This document shows positions 26,986 through 36,503 of a stretch of 64,000 nucleotides of DNA, piece after piece. The stretch comes from Bacteriovoracaceae bacterium UBA6153 (lineage in GTDB: Bacteria > Bdellovibrionota > Bacteriovoracia > Bacteriovoracales > Bacteriovoracaceae): assembly GCA_002428265.1 (NCBI GenBank), contig DIUR01000012.1, positions 186,001 to 250,000 of the forward strand, in the 5' to 3' direction. The position numbers were made by a program, and so were the translations under genes. Within the stretch, counting starts at the first letter, position 1; each line of letters starts with the position of its first letter. The notes beneath the pieces are model-generated. The model did no database searches, was not told the DNA's origin, and was given only the letters and a program-made list of their open reading frames with translations.

Positions 26986-27936
26986 ATGAAACCTTTTATT
27001 GTCGTTCCAGACGGCTTCGATAAGACTCTTTTTGAAGCACTTAAAAAAAATACAAACTTAGAAGTTCACCCGAGTTCAAAAGTTTCTCAAGAAGAATTAA
27101 AAGAACTTCTTCCAAGAGTTGATGGCCTAATCATCAGATCAGCAACAACTGTAAATGCTGAGCTTCTTGCTCTTGCCCCAAAATTAAAAATTGTTATCCG
27201 TGCCGGAGAAGGTACAGACAATATCGATAAAGTTCTTTGTGCTGAGAAAAACGTAAAAGTTGCCAACACTCCAGGAGCTAACAATAACTCTGCTGCTGAA
27301 CAAGCTGTAGCTCTTATGATGTCGTGTTTAAGAAACATTCCATTCGCTGATAAAACTATGCACGAAGGGAAATGGGAAAAAAACGCACTGACTGGACTTG
27401 AGCTTTGGAAAAAGAAAGTTGGGATCGTTGGTTTCGGGCGTATAGGCCAAATCGTTGCAAAAAGAATTTCAGGTTTTGAGCCGGAAATTTATTTCTTCGA
27501 TCCAGTCACTGAAAAGTGTGACATCGCCAACTCAAAAAGATGTCTTGATCTAAAAGAAATTTTCTCTGAATGCGATATCATTTCAATCCACACTCCATTA
27601 ATGCCAGCAACTAAAGGTTTAGTTTCATCTGAACTTTTAAACCTTATGAAAAAAGATGCTATTTTAATCAATGCTGCCCGTGGTGGAATCGTTGATGAAG
27701 AAGCTCTATACACACTTCTAAAAGATAAAAAAATCAGGGCTGCAGGATTCGACGTTTTCGCAGTTGAGCCGCTTCCAGCTGATTCAAAATTAAAAGAGCT
27801 CTCTAACTTGATCATGTCTCCACACGTTGGTGCTTCAACAGAAGAAGCACAATTTAGAGTTGGAGAAATGGCCGTTCACCAGATTAATGAATTTTTTGTC
27901 AACAACGCTCTTCTAAACGAAGTGAAAGGAAAATAA
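26986..27936 (+). CDS. D-3-phosphoglycerate dehydrogenase-like 2-hydroxyacid dehydrogenase
   Basis: This NAD-dependent enzyme probably oxidises 3-phosphoglycerate for serine synthesis. The 316-residue protein has the split catalytic domain. The nucleotide fold contains KKVGIVGFGRIGQIVAKR, and the active-site Arg lies in NAARGGIVDEEAL. The Glu lies in VEPLP and the His in MSPHVGAST. There is no ACT regulatory domain, so serine feedback would be absent. Its TAA overlaps the purA ATG (TAATG), indicating coupling. Other 2-hydroxyacid substrates cannot be excluded. Confidence 0.85.
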   Translation: MKPFIVVPDGFDKTLFEALKKNTNLEVHPSSKVSQEELKELLPRVDGLIIRSATTVNAELLALAPKLKIVIRAGEGTDNIDKVLCAEKNVKVANTPGANNNSAAEQAVALMMSCLRNIPFADKTMHEGKWEKNALTGLELWKKKVGIVGFGRIGQIVAKRISGFEPEIYFFDPVTEKCDIANSKRCLDLKEIFSECDIISIHTPLMPATKGLVSSELLNLMKKDAILINAARGGIVDEEALYTLLKDKKIRAAGFDVFAVEPLPADSKLKELSNLIMSPHVGASTEEAQFRVGEMAVHQINEFFVNNALLNEVKGK

Positions 27937-29219
27937 TGAAAACTCTAGCAATCATTGGCGCTCAATGGGGTGACGAAGGTAAAGGAAAGATCACTGACCT
28001 TCTTAGTGAAAAATGCGATGTTGTCGTTCGCTACCAAGGCGGTAACAATGCCGGACACACAATTATTGTAGACGGAAAAAAAATCGTTCTTCACTTGATC
28101 CCATCTGGGATTCTTCACAAGCACAGTGTTTCTGTTATCGGCCACGGTGTCGTGTTTGAACCAGAAGCTTTCCAAAAAGAATTAAAAACTGTCGCTGAAG
28201 CCGGAATCGTTGTGACTTCAGAGAATTTAAAAATCTCTGAGAACGTGACAATTATCACAAGCTACAACAAAATTCTTGATGGAGCTCGCGAGTCTCAAGG
28301 TGCCGTAAAAATCGGAACAACAGGAAAAGGAATTGGTCCTGCTTACGAAGATAAAATTGCAAGAAGAGCTATAAAACTAAAAGATCTTTACGATCTTCCA
28401 ATGCTAAAACAAAAACTAGCGCGCAACCTGGAAGAAAAAGAAATTCTATTTCGCCACCGCTACGACATCGCTTTTCCAAGTGTTGACCAAGAAGCTGAAA
28501 GACTTTTTGAACTTGGAAAAAATGTTAAACCATTTGTTTGCGATACTTTTTCTTACCTGGATCACGCAGTTCAAGCAAAAAAGAAAATCCTTTTCGAAGG
28601 CGCTCAAGGAATCCTTCTTGATGTTGACTACGGAACTTATCCATTTGTTACATCATCGTCGACTTCTCTTGGTGGAATCTATACTGGTGCCGGCATTCCC
28701 GAGTCTCATGTTGAAGAAGTTTTAGGAATCACTAAAGCTTACACAACTAGAGTTGGTGAAGGACCTTTCCCAACTGAACTCTTCGATGCAGTTGGTGAAC
28801 AGATCCAGACTGTTGGTAAAGAGTTTGGTGCAACAACAGGAAGAAAACGTCGTTGTGGATGGCTAGATCTTCCACTTCTAAAATACTCTGTTAAGGCTTC
28901 GAACCTTACGTCACTTGCCCTTACAAAACTCGACATCCTATGTGTTGTTGATGAATTAAAAGTGTGTGTGGCCTACAAGTACGAAGGTAAAACTATTGAA
29001 GTTGCTTACCCTGGAATTGATCTTTCAAAAGCTGAACCAGTTTATAAAACACTTAAGCCTTTTAAAGATGATTTCACAAATAAGACTGAGAAAGATTTAT
29101 CACCTGAGCTTAACGACTACATTAAAGAAATCGAAACATTTTTAGGAATTCCAGTAGGGATCTTAGCTTTTGGGCCGGAGAGAAAAGAAATTCTTTTCAG
29201 AAAAAATTATTTCGTATGA
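27936..29219 (+). CDS. purA: adenylosuccinate synthetase
   Basis: PurA makes adenylosuccinate from IMP, aspartate and GTP in AMP synthesis. The 427-residue protein opens with the family's GTP-binding GAQWGDEGKGKITDLL. It has the conserved GGNNAGHT, GTTGKGIGPAYEDK and TTGRKRRCGWLDL motifs. Length is standard. It overlaps its upstream neighbour at the start codon and its downstream neighbour by ATGA. Confidence 0.98.
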   Translation: MKTLAIIGAQWGDEGKGKITDLLSEKCDVVVRYQGGNNAGHTIIVDGKKIVLHLIPSGILHKHSVSVIGHGVVFEPEAFQKELKTVAEAGIVVTSENLKISENVTIITSYNKILDGARESQGAVKIGTTGKGIGPAYEDKIARRAIKLKDLYDLPMLKQKLARNLEEKEILFRHRYDIAFPSVDQEAERLFELGKNVKPFVCDTFSYLDHAVQAKKKILFEGAQGILLDVDYGTYPFVTSSSTSLGGIYTGAGIPESHVEEVLGITKAYTTRVGEGPFPTELFDAVGEQIQTVGKEFGATTGRKRRCGWLDLPLLKYSVKASNLTSLALTKLDILCVVDELKVCVAYKYEGKTIEVAYPGIDLSKAEPVYKTLKPFKDDFTNKTEKDLSPELNDYIKEIETFLGIPVGILAFGPERKEILFRKNYFV

Positions 29220-29767
29220 TCGTTAGACCCGCAGAGATCAAAGATTTAGACCTTGTTATTGAACACGATAAAAGACACATGAAAGAGCCGGGTTACAACG
29301 GCTCTTTATCTCACCCCTTTCTTCCTGATCACGATTTTAACTGGGACAACAGGCGATCTGAAAAACTACTCGACTGGGCCAAAGATATTACAGAAGTTGG
29401 TTGGACAAAAAGTTTTATTCTTGAAGATGGTGGAGTGGTTTTAGGCCACGTTCACTTAAAAAATCTTTTTCATGGTACTCTTCACAGAGCTCAGCTTGGA
29501 ATGGGTCTAGAAGAATCTGTCAGAGGAAAAGGTTTTGGTAAAAAGCTTCTCGAGATGGCAATCACTTGGGCAAAAACACAAGACTCTCTTTATTGGATCG
29601 ACCTGTCTTATTTCGCTCACAATCTTCCTGCAAAAAAACTCTACGAGTCTTTCGGATTCGAAAAATGCTTTATTTATGAAGACAGACTACGCGTAGGTCA
29701 TCATAAAATTGATGATGTTATAATGACCTTGAAACTTAAAGAATCAGGCAGTAATAGCAAGTCTTAA
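29216..29767 (+). CDS. GNAT-family N-acetyltransferase
   Basis: The 183-residue protein has the acetyl-CoA-binding region of GNAT enzymes. A beta strand (VVLGHVHL) is followed by GLEESVRGKGFGKKLLEMA, where RGKGFGKKL is the pyrophosphate loop. A C-terminal NLPAKKLYESFGFEK helix-strand follows. It starts inside the purA stop (ATGA). The substrate is unknown. Its last 24 bases overlap the convergent gene. Confidence 0.88.
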   Translation: MIVRPAEIKDLDLVIEHDKRHMKEPGYNGSLSHPFLPDHDFNWDNRRSEKLLDWAKDITEVGWTKSFILEDGGVVLGHVHLKNLFHGTLHRAQLGMGLEESVRGKGFGKKLLEMAITWAKTQDSLYWIDLSYFAHNLPAKKLYESFGFEKCFIYEDRLRVGHHKIDDVIMTLKLKESGSNSKS

Positions 29768-30349
29768 TGCCAGTACAGAGTAGACTGAACCAATGGATCC
29801 CACTGTTACCATGACATAAAAGAAAACTTTCTTCAGATTGTATTCTTTAATAACTAAACTAATGGCACCCATTACAAGACAAAGTTGAAAAAAGAGATTG
29901 GATAAATCGAATTGATCACCTGCCTCACCTAAAATATTAATCTTTTTTTCATACTCAAGAGCACCGGTTACTTTTCCTAATTGGCCATCCACATCCTGGG
30001 TCCAGTTGGCCTCGCCAACAACAGATGATCCTTTTAGAATCTCCATCTTTTCTTTTTCGTATTTAGCAATTTTTTGACTTAATCTTTGAGTATGTTCTGA
30101 AAGTTTTTTAGATTGATCAGCACTCACTGACTTATTCTCAAGCATTGTATTAATAAGATCGCGCTGACCTTCTGTCACAGTCTCTCTAATACTTTTTGCC
30201 TGAAACCACATATACGCACTAGATTTTTCATTGATGAATTTGATTTCATCATCACCGTATTTCCCAGCAAACATATCTGTTAACGCCATAACGGCAGCAA
30301 AGATGGCAATCACGATACCACAGCGAATTTCAAAATTATCTTCGTTCAT
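29744..30349 (-). CDS. DUF4337-like membrane protein
   Basis: The 201-residue protein has an N-terminal membrane helix (about residues 10-27) and a long soluble helical region (about 40-130, with the conserved-looking YMWFQAKSIRETV). Two C-terminal membrane helices follow (about 150-195). This matches DUF4337, whose members have unknown function. The 3' end overlaps the GNAT gene by 24 bases in convergent orientation. No regulatory signal was seen. Confidence 0.7.
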   Translation of the reverse strand: MNEDNFEIRCGIVIAIFAAVMALTDMFAGKYGDDEIKFINEKSSAYMWFQAKSIRETVTEGQRDLINTMLENKSVSADQSKKLSEHTQRLSQKIAKYEKEKMEILKGSSVVGEANWTQDVDGQLGKVTGALEYEKKINILGEAGDQFDLSNLFFQLCLVMGAISLVIKEYNLKKVFFYVMVTVGSIGSVYSVLALRLAITA

Positions 30350-30427
30350 TGGAATGTCCTTAAATAGTTAAATTTTCTCTCACTATAATAATAAGAGAAA
30401 ATACATATTCAAGAATTTTTTAGAGAC

Positions 30428-30691
30428 TTATTTTGAACTGGCAGGAAGCCTTTTAACTTTTTCGCACGTCTTATATTCATCTTTATATTCAGGAGTATTC
30501 ATTCCACTGCAGCCTTTAGTCTTACTCATTTTAATTGCAGCTTCCATTTTCTTTTGAGCATCCATACACATTTTAAATTCACTCTGCATATGAGGCTGAT
30601 TCATCACTTCACATCCAGACACGACTTTTTTGTCTTTCGCGTGAACAGCAGAAAAACTAAGAACGAGTGCGCAAAATAGTGTGAATTTCAT
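30428..30691 (-). CDS. small secreted protein with a duplicated C-x14-C motif
   Basis: The 87-residue protein has a signal peptide (cleavage near residue 18, VHA). Two copies of a short Cys motif follow: C27-x14-C42 and C61-x14-C76. Both read C-x2-M-N-x-P-x4-E-[FY]-K-x-C. The spacing suits two small disulfide-closed hairpins. The same motif appears once near the N-terminus of the glycine-rich protein at 20335-22326, so the two may share a role or partner. The family is not recognised. Confidence 0.75.
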   Translation of the reverse strand: MKFTLFCALVLSFSAVHAKDKKVVSGCEVMNQPHMQSEFKMCMDAQKKMEAAIKMSKTKGCSGMNTPEYKDEYKTCEKVKRLPASSK

Positions 30692-30787
30692 AAGTCCCCC
30701 TAAGATGTTCTTAAGATCGTTTCGGATATCTGACTAAAAATCTTTAATTTAGTGGCTTTTGCGAGAATTTTTGATAGTTTCCGTGCC

Positions 30788-31255
30788 ATGAAAACACTAA
30801 TCTCTGCTCTTTTATTTCTCTTCACAACATCTCTTTTTGCTGGAGTTTATAAAGTTGATGAAGTGCGCGTGTATAAGTCTAAACACCGCATGGACATGCT
30901 CTTTGAAGGAAAAATCACTAGAACTTATACAGTGATGTTAGGCCGTGGCGGAATGGCGCCAAAAAGACAAGAAGGTGACAAGCTTGTACCTGAAGGTGAA
31001 TACCTTTTAGATGTTAAAAATCCCTACTCTAGTTTTTTTAAATCCATTCACATCAATTATCCAAACCAAGATGATATCGACCGCGCCAATGCTCTTGGAG
31101 TAAATCCTGGTTACGACATCTTCATTCATGGTCTTCCAAAACTCATCAGAAAAAAAGGTGACTGGACAGCAGGTTGTATCGCTGTTCAAAACTGGGAGAT
31201 GCAAGAAATCTGGGATAATTTAGAAGTTCCCACTCCCATTAAAATTTATCGCTAA
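30788..31255 (+). CDS. L,D-transpeptidase (YkuD domain, YafK-like)
   Basis: This exported Cys transpeptidase or related hydrolase acts on peptidoglycan. The 155-residue protein has a signal peptide (MKTLISALLFLFTTSLFA) and then a YkuD domain with FIHGLP (catalytic His) and TAGCIAV (catalytic Cys). In the classic SxGCxR motif the Arg is replaced by Ala, as in YafK-like proteins. A longer frame begins 36 bases earlier, but the ATG at 30788 gives a clean signal peptide. It is related to the tandem pair at 35940-37034. The last four bases overlap xdhC in convergent orientation. Confidence 0.9.
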   Translation: MKTLISALLFLFTTSLFAGVYKVDEVRVYKSKHRMDMLFEGKITRTYTVMLGRGGMAPKRQEGDKLVPEGEYLLDVKNPYSSFFKSIHINYPNQDDIDRANALGVNPGYDIFIHGLPKLIRKKGDWTAGCIAVQNWEMQEIWDNLEVPTPIKIYR

Positions 31256-32031
31256 GATTTTAAACGTTCGCGCTCTTTTAACAACTGTGCCGTTATACTG
31301 ATTGCGATTTCGGCAGGTGTGTTATTTCCGATGGTCTCACCGATTGGGCAAAAGAGTTTTTTAATCCACTCATCGCTTACGCCATTCTTTTTTAAATCAG
31401 AACGAATGACGGCAGCTTTTGAATCACTTCCAATCACACCAATATAAGGAAAAACATTTCTCTCCATCGCTGCGATTAATATCGGAAGATCAAAAGCATG
31501 TCCCATGGTCATCGAAGCAATAAATGTTCCGGGGTTTAAAGTCGCGACTACATCTTTCATTGTCTCGGTATGAATTTTAGTAAGGTTGTGGTGATCAGGA
31601 AGTTTATTGAGCCATTCCACTCTTGGATCAGCACAAGTAATAGAGCATTCAAGCTTTAAGAGTGTTCTGATTAACTCCTGTGAGACATGGCCCGCTCCAA
31701 AGACGGCAATTTCCCAAACTGGTTTTTTCTGAACGAGTTCAAAGAAAAAATGCACCACTCCCCCACAAGTCATTTTAATATCGGTCTGCAAGTTCCATGA
31801 AGCGTAATCAAAAGACTCACCAGTCTTAAGCATTCTTTTTGCTTCAAGAATAACTCTCTCTTCTACTTTTCCGCCGCCAACAGTCCCATCTAGGTATCCA
31901 TCTACACCGACGATAATTTTAGCACCGACTTCCTGAGGAGCGCTTCCCAAAGTTTTCACTAAAGTTGCAACAACAAAACTTTGTCCCGAAGATTGCAGCT
32001 CATGAATTTTTTCAAGAATCGTCTTACTCAT
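31252..32031 (-). CDS. xdhC: XdhC-type molybdenum cofactor insertion protein
   Basis: XdhC binds molybdopterin, helps add the sulfido ligand, and inserts it into xanthine dehydrogenase. The 259-residue protein has the CoxI/XdhC N-terminal domain (LVKTLGSAPQEVGAKIIVG and DGTVGGGKVEE). A Rossmann-like C-terminal domain follows (IAVFGAGHVSQELIRTLL and ADPRVEWL). It overlaps the 3' end of xdhB by 8 bases and is the last gene of the operon. Confidence 0.93.
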   Translation of the reverse strand: MSKTILEKIHELQSSGQSFVVATLVKTLGSAPQEVGAKIIVGVDGYLDGTVGGGKVEERVILEAKRMLKTGESFDYASWNLQTDIKMTCGGVVHFFFELVQKKPVWEIAVFGAGHVSQELIRTLLKLECSITCADPRVEWLNKLPDHHNLTKIHTETMKDVVATLNPGTFIASMTMGHAFDLPILIAAMERNVFPYIGVIGSDSKAAVIRSDLKKNGVSDEWIKKLFCPIGETIGNNTPAEIAISITAQLLKERERLKS

Positions 32032-34348
32032 AACGGTTTAGTTCCATCAAAATAACTTCGTTAGTAGCAGGACTCGTGATGTTCGGAAGCGTCTTTCCGC
32101 TTCTATGCGATAGAGCGTTTTTAACCGCAGTCCATACACTTGATCCCAATAAAAGAGGCGGCTCTCCTACTGCTTTTGATCTCATCACATTTCTGGTATT
32201 CGTGTGATTTTCTAAGAGTTCAATATTGAAGACTCTTGGAATATCCTGAATATTAGGAATTTTATAAGTTGTCGGTGAATGAGAAAGAAGTTTTCCGGCA
32301 TCATTATAAAAAAGATTTTCGGTTGTTACCCAGCCCATTCCTTGAATGAAAGCTCCACTCACCTGCCCGATATCAATTCCCGGATTAATAGGCCTTCCTA
32401 AGTCCATTAAGATATCAGTTCTTAAAACTTTTAACTCACCAGTGTACTCATCAATTTCAACTTCACTGACTGCTGCACCGTTAGTAAAATAATTAAAGGC
32501 ACGACCCTGATGAGTTGATTTATCAAATCCTAAATCTGGAGTTTTATAAAAAGCATACCCCGCCAGAGAGAATTGATTCAGATAAGTAACTTTTAAAAGA
32601 TCTTTAAAGCTCATCGACTTAGATGTTTTTGTATCAATGACATTTCCGTCGATAAACTCAATGTGCGATAAATCTGCATCTGGATCAACTGCTGGCATGG
32701 TTTTAATTCCATCATAGCCTTTGTCAGAATGCTGCTCTCTAAAGACCCAGCGAAGAGTTTGTTTTAAACTCTCACATGCTTTTAAAACAGCTCCACCATT
32801 GATGTCTGCTCCACTTGAAGCGGCCGTTGGAGAAGTATTGTGATTTTTTTCAGTTGATGTGGGCATTAAAACAATTTGGGTATGAGGAATGCCAAATGCA
32901 GTGGCAGTTATCTGCTGCATTTTCGTATTCACTCCCTGGCCCATTTCAGTTGCACCGGTTGATACCTGAATCGTACCATCGAGATGAATATTAACCAGAG
33001 CATTACCTTGATTTAAAAACTTTGTTGTAAAAGCGATACCAAACTTTGCACCAGTCATTGAAAGGCCGCGAAGTTTTCCTGACGATTTTTTATTAAACGC
33101 TTTTATTTCTTCATTTCTTTTCTTGTATTCAGAAGTGGTATGAAGTTTTTCAAATAGCTCTGGTAGAACATTATTTTCTACCAATTGATTATAGGGAGTG
33201 ATGTTTCTATCTTTCACACCGTAAAGATTTCTTTTTCTAATTTCATAAGCATCAACTTTTAGAAAGCAGGCCACATCTTCAATGATACTCTCAATAGTCA
33301 TGTTCCCTTGAGGGCCACCGAAGCCTCTAAAGGCCGTATTCGAATGCTGGTTTGTTCTGACAGCTTTTCCTTCAATGTAGCAGTTCTCCAGGTAATAACA
33401 CCCGTCTGCATGAAACATTGCTCTATCTAAAATAGAAGGAGTTAAATCAACATAGGCTCCACCATTGGCGAAGATTAAAACTTTAAGCGCCGTGATCACA
33501 CCTTTATCATCAAAGCCCACTTCATAAAAATTCTTAAATGGATGGCGCTTTCCCGTCATCATCATATCGTCGTCTTTAGTAAGAGCGAGTCTTGCCGGGC
33601 GATTGAGTTTCATTGCGACTAAACCGGCCATCGCTGCAAAATGTGCGGCCTGAGATTCTTTACCTCCAAATCCTCCACCCATTCTTTTTACGATACAGAC
33701 GACTTGTGAGTAATCGAGCCCAAGAGAGTGCGCGACCACATGTTGAGTTTCAGTTGGATGCTGAGAAGAAGAGTGAACTTCAAGCTGACCGTTTTCTAAT
33801 GGATACACGACAGTGGCCTGTGACTCCATATAGAAATGCTCTTGGCCTCCACACTCGAAAGCACCTTTTAGTGTATGAGTGGCAGACTTTAGTGCTCCTT
33901 CAATATCTCCACGGACAAATGGATTGGCCGTGCATAAAAAAGAATTTTTATCAATCGCATCGTCGATCGTAAGAATTGGAGTGATAGAAGTGGCTTCAAT
34001 CTTCACTAGCTTTTTAACAGCATTAAAAGTTTCTTCATCACGACAGGCCACTAAACAAACTGGCTCGTCTATATATCCAATTTTCTCAAAAGCTAGTATT
34101 GGTTGTTCTGGAACAATAGTCCCCCATTTATTATGTGGAACATCTTTTGCTGAATAAACGCCGTAGACACCATCCACTTTTAGAGCTGCACTTCCATCAA
34201 TTTTTGTAATGGCACCGGCGCAAACGGGTGAACCGATAACACCTACATAAACTTCATTTTTAAATTTAGGTCTATCATCGATAAAGATGCTTGAGCCTGT
34301 CACATGGCCTGTGGCCGAATCGTGCTGAACACTTTTTCCTACACTCAT
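32024..34348 (-). CDS. xdhB: xanthine dehydrogenase, molybdopterin-binding subunit
   Basis: This subunit oxidises hypoxanthine to xanthine and xanthine to urate. The 774-residue protein has the expected features: GQEHFYMESQ near residue 185, the molybdopterin-binding RMGGGFGGKE near 245, TAFRGFGGPQ near 350, and GATEMGQGVNTK near 500. The catalytic Glu lies in KAVGEPPLLLG near 745. It overlaps xdhA by 4 bases and xdhC by 8. Length is normal for the split bacterial enzyme. Confidence 0.95.
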   Translation of the reverse strand: MSVGKSVQHDSATGHVTGSSIFIDDRPKFKNEVYVGVIGSPVCAGAITKIDGSAALKVDGVYGVYSAKDVPHNKWGTIVPEQPILAFEKIGYIDEPVCLVACRDEETFNAVKKLVKIEATSITPILTIDDAIDKNSFLCTANPFVRGDIEGALKSATHTLKGAFECGGQEHFYMESQATVVYPLENGQLEVHSSSQHPTETQHVVAHSLGLDYSQVVCIVKRMGGGFGGKESQAAHFAAMAGLVAMKLNRPARLALTKDDDMMMTGKRHPFKNFYEVGFDDKGVITALKVLIFANGGAYVDLTPSILDRAMFHADGCYYLENCYIEGKAVRTNQHSNTAFRGFGGPQGNMTIESIIEDVACFLKVDAYEIRKRNLYGVKDRNITPYNQLVENNVLPELFEKLHTTSEYKKRNEEIKAFNKKSSGKLRGLSMTGAKFGIAFTTKFLNQGNALVNIHLDGTIQVSTGATEMGQGVNTKMQQITATAFGIPHTQIVLMPTSTEKNHNTSPTAASSGADINGGAVLKACESLKQTLRWVFREQHSDKGYDGIKTMPAVDPDADLSHIEFIDGNVIDTKTSKSMSFKDLLKVTYLNQFSLAGYAFYKTPDLGFDKSTHQGRAFNYFTNGAAVSEVEIDEYTGELKVLRTDILMDLGRPINPGIDIGQVSGAFIQGMGWVTTENLFYNDAGKLLSHSPTTYKIPNIQDIPRVFNIELLENHTNTRNVMRSKAVGEPPLLLGSSVWTAVKNALSHRSGKTLPNITSPATNEVILMELNRYE

Positions 34349-35817
34349 TTGCCACCTCCGATCTGATCTATGATCTCTTTGGCAAATTTCGTAAAATAAT
34401 TTTTCGACACTAGCATTCTGTAAGCACTTGATGCTCTAAGATCACTTAGAGGTTTAATATACTGATCAAGAGTTGCAGCTGCATCTTCAAAAGCTTTTAA
34501 AGTAAAATCATGCCCTGTAAGAGCTTTTTCAATATCAGTCAGTCTCACAACAGTAGCGGCGACTCCACCCAATGCAATTTTCACAGAAGTCATCTTATTG
34601 CTGTCATCAAGAATGACTCTCGCTGCAAAAGTGACGGCTGAAATATCTAAATCCTTTCGCATTGAAACTTTATAAAGCCTTGTGACTTCCTGTTGTGAGA
34701 GAATCGGTATTTTTATTGTTGTCACAATCTCATCAGGAGCGATATCCAGTTTCTTGTAACCTAGATAAAAATCTTTTAGCACAACTTCACGTGTACCTGA
34801 TTCATTTTGAATGACAACGATAGCATCACTCACCATTAAAAATGGAATGGTGTCGGCAATTGGTGAAGCGTTTACAACGTTACCAATGAGTGTTCCTTGA
34901 TTTTTAATCTGAGGTGAAGCAAAGATATGAAGAAGCCGCGACATTTCCGGGTAATGATTTTCAACATACTCTTCAAATTGAGTCAAAGTAACAGTCGCTC
35001 CAACGATGATATGTCCAGCATCGTGAGAAATACTTCCCAGCTCTTCAATGTGATAAAGCGCCATCGCTTTTGGAGTTTCAAGTTTGCCTTTATTGACCAC
35101 GACCCCTAAGTCAGTTGATCCAGCAACTAATCTCACATCGAGTTCTTGGGATTTTATCTTCAGAGCTTCTTTAAGTGTTGCTGGTAGAAATAAGCTTCGC
35201 TCCAGGGATTTCATTTCAACAGAAGTCTTTTTAATCGACTTCATTTTCCCAATCCATTCAGCATTGTGATAGCGCTCTTTTAAAAACTCAGCTTTACCTA
35301 AATCAACAGACATCATTGCATCAATGATGGGTTGATAGCCTGTGCATCTGCAAAGATTTCCTGTGAGATAATTTTTTGCTTTCTTCTCAGTCATGGGAGT
35401 TCCAGCAGATTTACAACTCTCCACTGCTCCGGCCATGGCACAAATAAATCCAGGAGTGCAATACCCGCATTGAGCGCCGTTATTATCGATCATTTTCTTT
35501 TGGACTTCAGAGAGATCGACTTTCATTCCCTCCATTTTTCCAATTCCTTCAACGGTAATGACTTGAGCGCCATCAACCAGGTAAAGAGGAAGAATGCATG
35601 AGTTAACTGACTTGAACTCAAGCTTGCCAGAAGAATCTGTTCCTGTTGCTAAGAGCACGGTGCAGGCCCCACAGTCGCCTTCTGCGCAAACTATTTTGGT
35701 TCCGGTTAACCCTTCTGAGTTTCTAAGGAAATTCCCGAGAGGCATGAAGGCCTTATCCCCAGCAATTTCGATTATCTGATCGTTGATACGTGTTGTGATT
35801 TGAGATGAATTTTTCAT
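34345..35817 (-). CDS. xdhA: xanthine dehydrogenase, iron-sulfur/FAD subunit
   Basis: This subunit carries electrons from the molybdenum site to NAD+. The 490-residue protein joins two [2Fe-2S] domains and an FAD domain. The first cluster ligands lie in CAEGDCGACTVLL, and the second in QCGYCTPGF and NLCRCTGYQPI. FAD-binding segments are LVAGSTDLGVVVNKG and NQGTLIGNVVNASPIAD. It begins the xdhABC operon. No molybdenum cofactor biosynthesis genes are next to it. Confidence 0.95.
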   Translation of the reverse strand: MKNSSQITTRINDQIIEIAGDKAFMPLGNFLRNSEGLTGTKIVCAEGDCGACTVLLATGTDSSGKLEFKSVNSCILPLYLVDGAQVITVEGIGKMEGMKVDLSEVQKKMIDNNGAQCGYCTPGFICAMAGAVESCKSAGTPMTEKKAKNYLTGNLCRCTGYQPIIDAMMSVDLGKAEFLKERYHNAEWIGKMKSIKKTSVEMKSLERSLFLPATLKEALKIKSQELDVRLVAGSTDLGVVVNKGKLETPKAMALYHIEELGSISHDAGHIIVGATVTLTQFEEYVENHYPEMSRLLHIFASPQIKNQGTLIGNVVNASPIADTIPFLMVSDAIVVIQNESGTREVVLKDFYLGYKKLDIAPDEIVTTIKIPILSQQEVTRLYKVSMRKDLDISAVTFAARVILDDSNKMTSVKIALGGVAATVVRLTDIEKALTGHDFTLKAFEDAAATLDQYIKPLSDLRASSAYRMLVSKNYFTKFAKEIIDQIGGGK

Positions 35818-35939
35818 CTTTTCAATTTACGTTTTTAGCCCTTAAAAATCAAATATAACGCCAACATATATTTTTTTCATAGCTGTATGCAAACCCAAAC
35901 AATCCCCATAATATCCGCCCTAAAACTAAAGGAAATTTT

Positions 35940-36491
35940 ATGAAAGCTCTCTATTATGCACTTCTTCTGACTATGATGTCATTTTCAGCTTATGCGGCGA
36001 AGTCGTATCCAAGTGATATTAATTTAATCCGCGTCTATAAAAGTGAGCGCAGGTTAGACATTGTGAATAGAGGAAATTACGTTCTAAAAAGTTATAGGAT
36101 CATGCTGGGAGCAAGTCCAATAGGTCATAAAACGACTGAGGGTGACGAAAAAACTCCTGAAGGCACTTACACTTTAGATTCAAAAAATCCTCAGTCAAAG
36201 TTTTATAAATCAATTCATATCTCGTACCCAAACGCTAAAGATAAAGCTCAAGCTAAGGCCCGCGGTGTAAGTCCTGGTGGCGATATCATGATTCACGGAA
36301 TCCCAAATAGCTTTGCGGATTTTACAAAAACGCTTGAGAGCTTTGGCCTTGGTGGGTTAAGCGACGACCTTATCCGTTCAACAATCATCTACTTTGACTG
36401 GACTAACGGTTGTATCGCATTAAACGATAACGATATGAGAGAAGTTTATAATATTATCGATATTCCAACTAAGATCGAAATCTATCCATAG
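35940..36491 (+). CDS. L,D-transpeptidase (YkuD domain, YafK-like), tandem copy 1
   Basis: The 183-residue protein has a signal peptide (residues 1-19) and a YkuD domain. The motifs are GGDIMIHGIPN (catalytic His) and TNGCIALND (catalytic Cys, with Ala in place of the usual Arg). A good ribosome-binding site (AAAGGAAA) precedes the ATG. It is 12 bases upstream of a close paralogue, so the pair arose by tandem duplication. Such enzymes remodel peptidoglycan in predatory Bdellovibrio relatives; a predation role here is inference. Confidence 0.92.
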   Translation: MKALYYALLLTMMSFSAYAAKSYPSDINLIRVYKSERRLDIVNRGNYVLKSYRIMLGASPIGHKTTEGDEKTPEGTYTLDSKNPQSKFYKSIHISYPNAKDKAQAKARGVSPGGDIMIHGIPNSFADFTKTLESFGLGGLSDDLIRSTIIYFDWTNGCIALNDNDMREVYNIIDIPTKIEIYP

Positions 36492-36503
36492 GTAAGGATT
36501 TTT

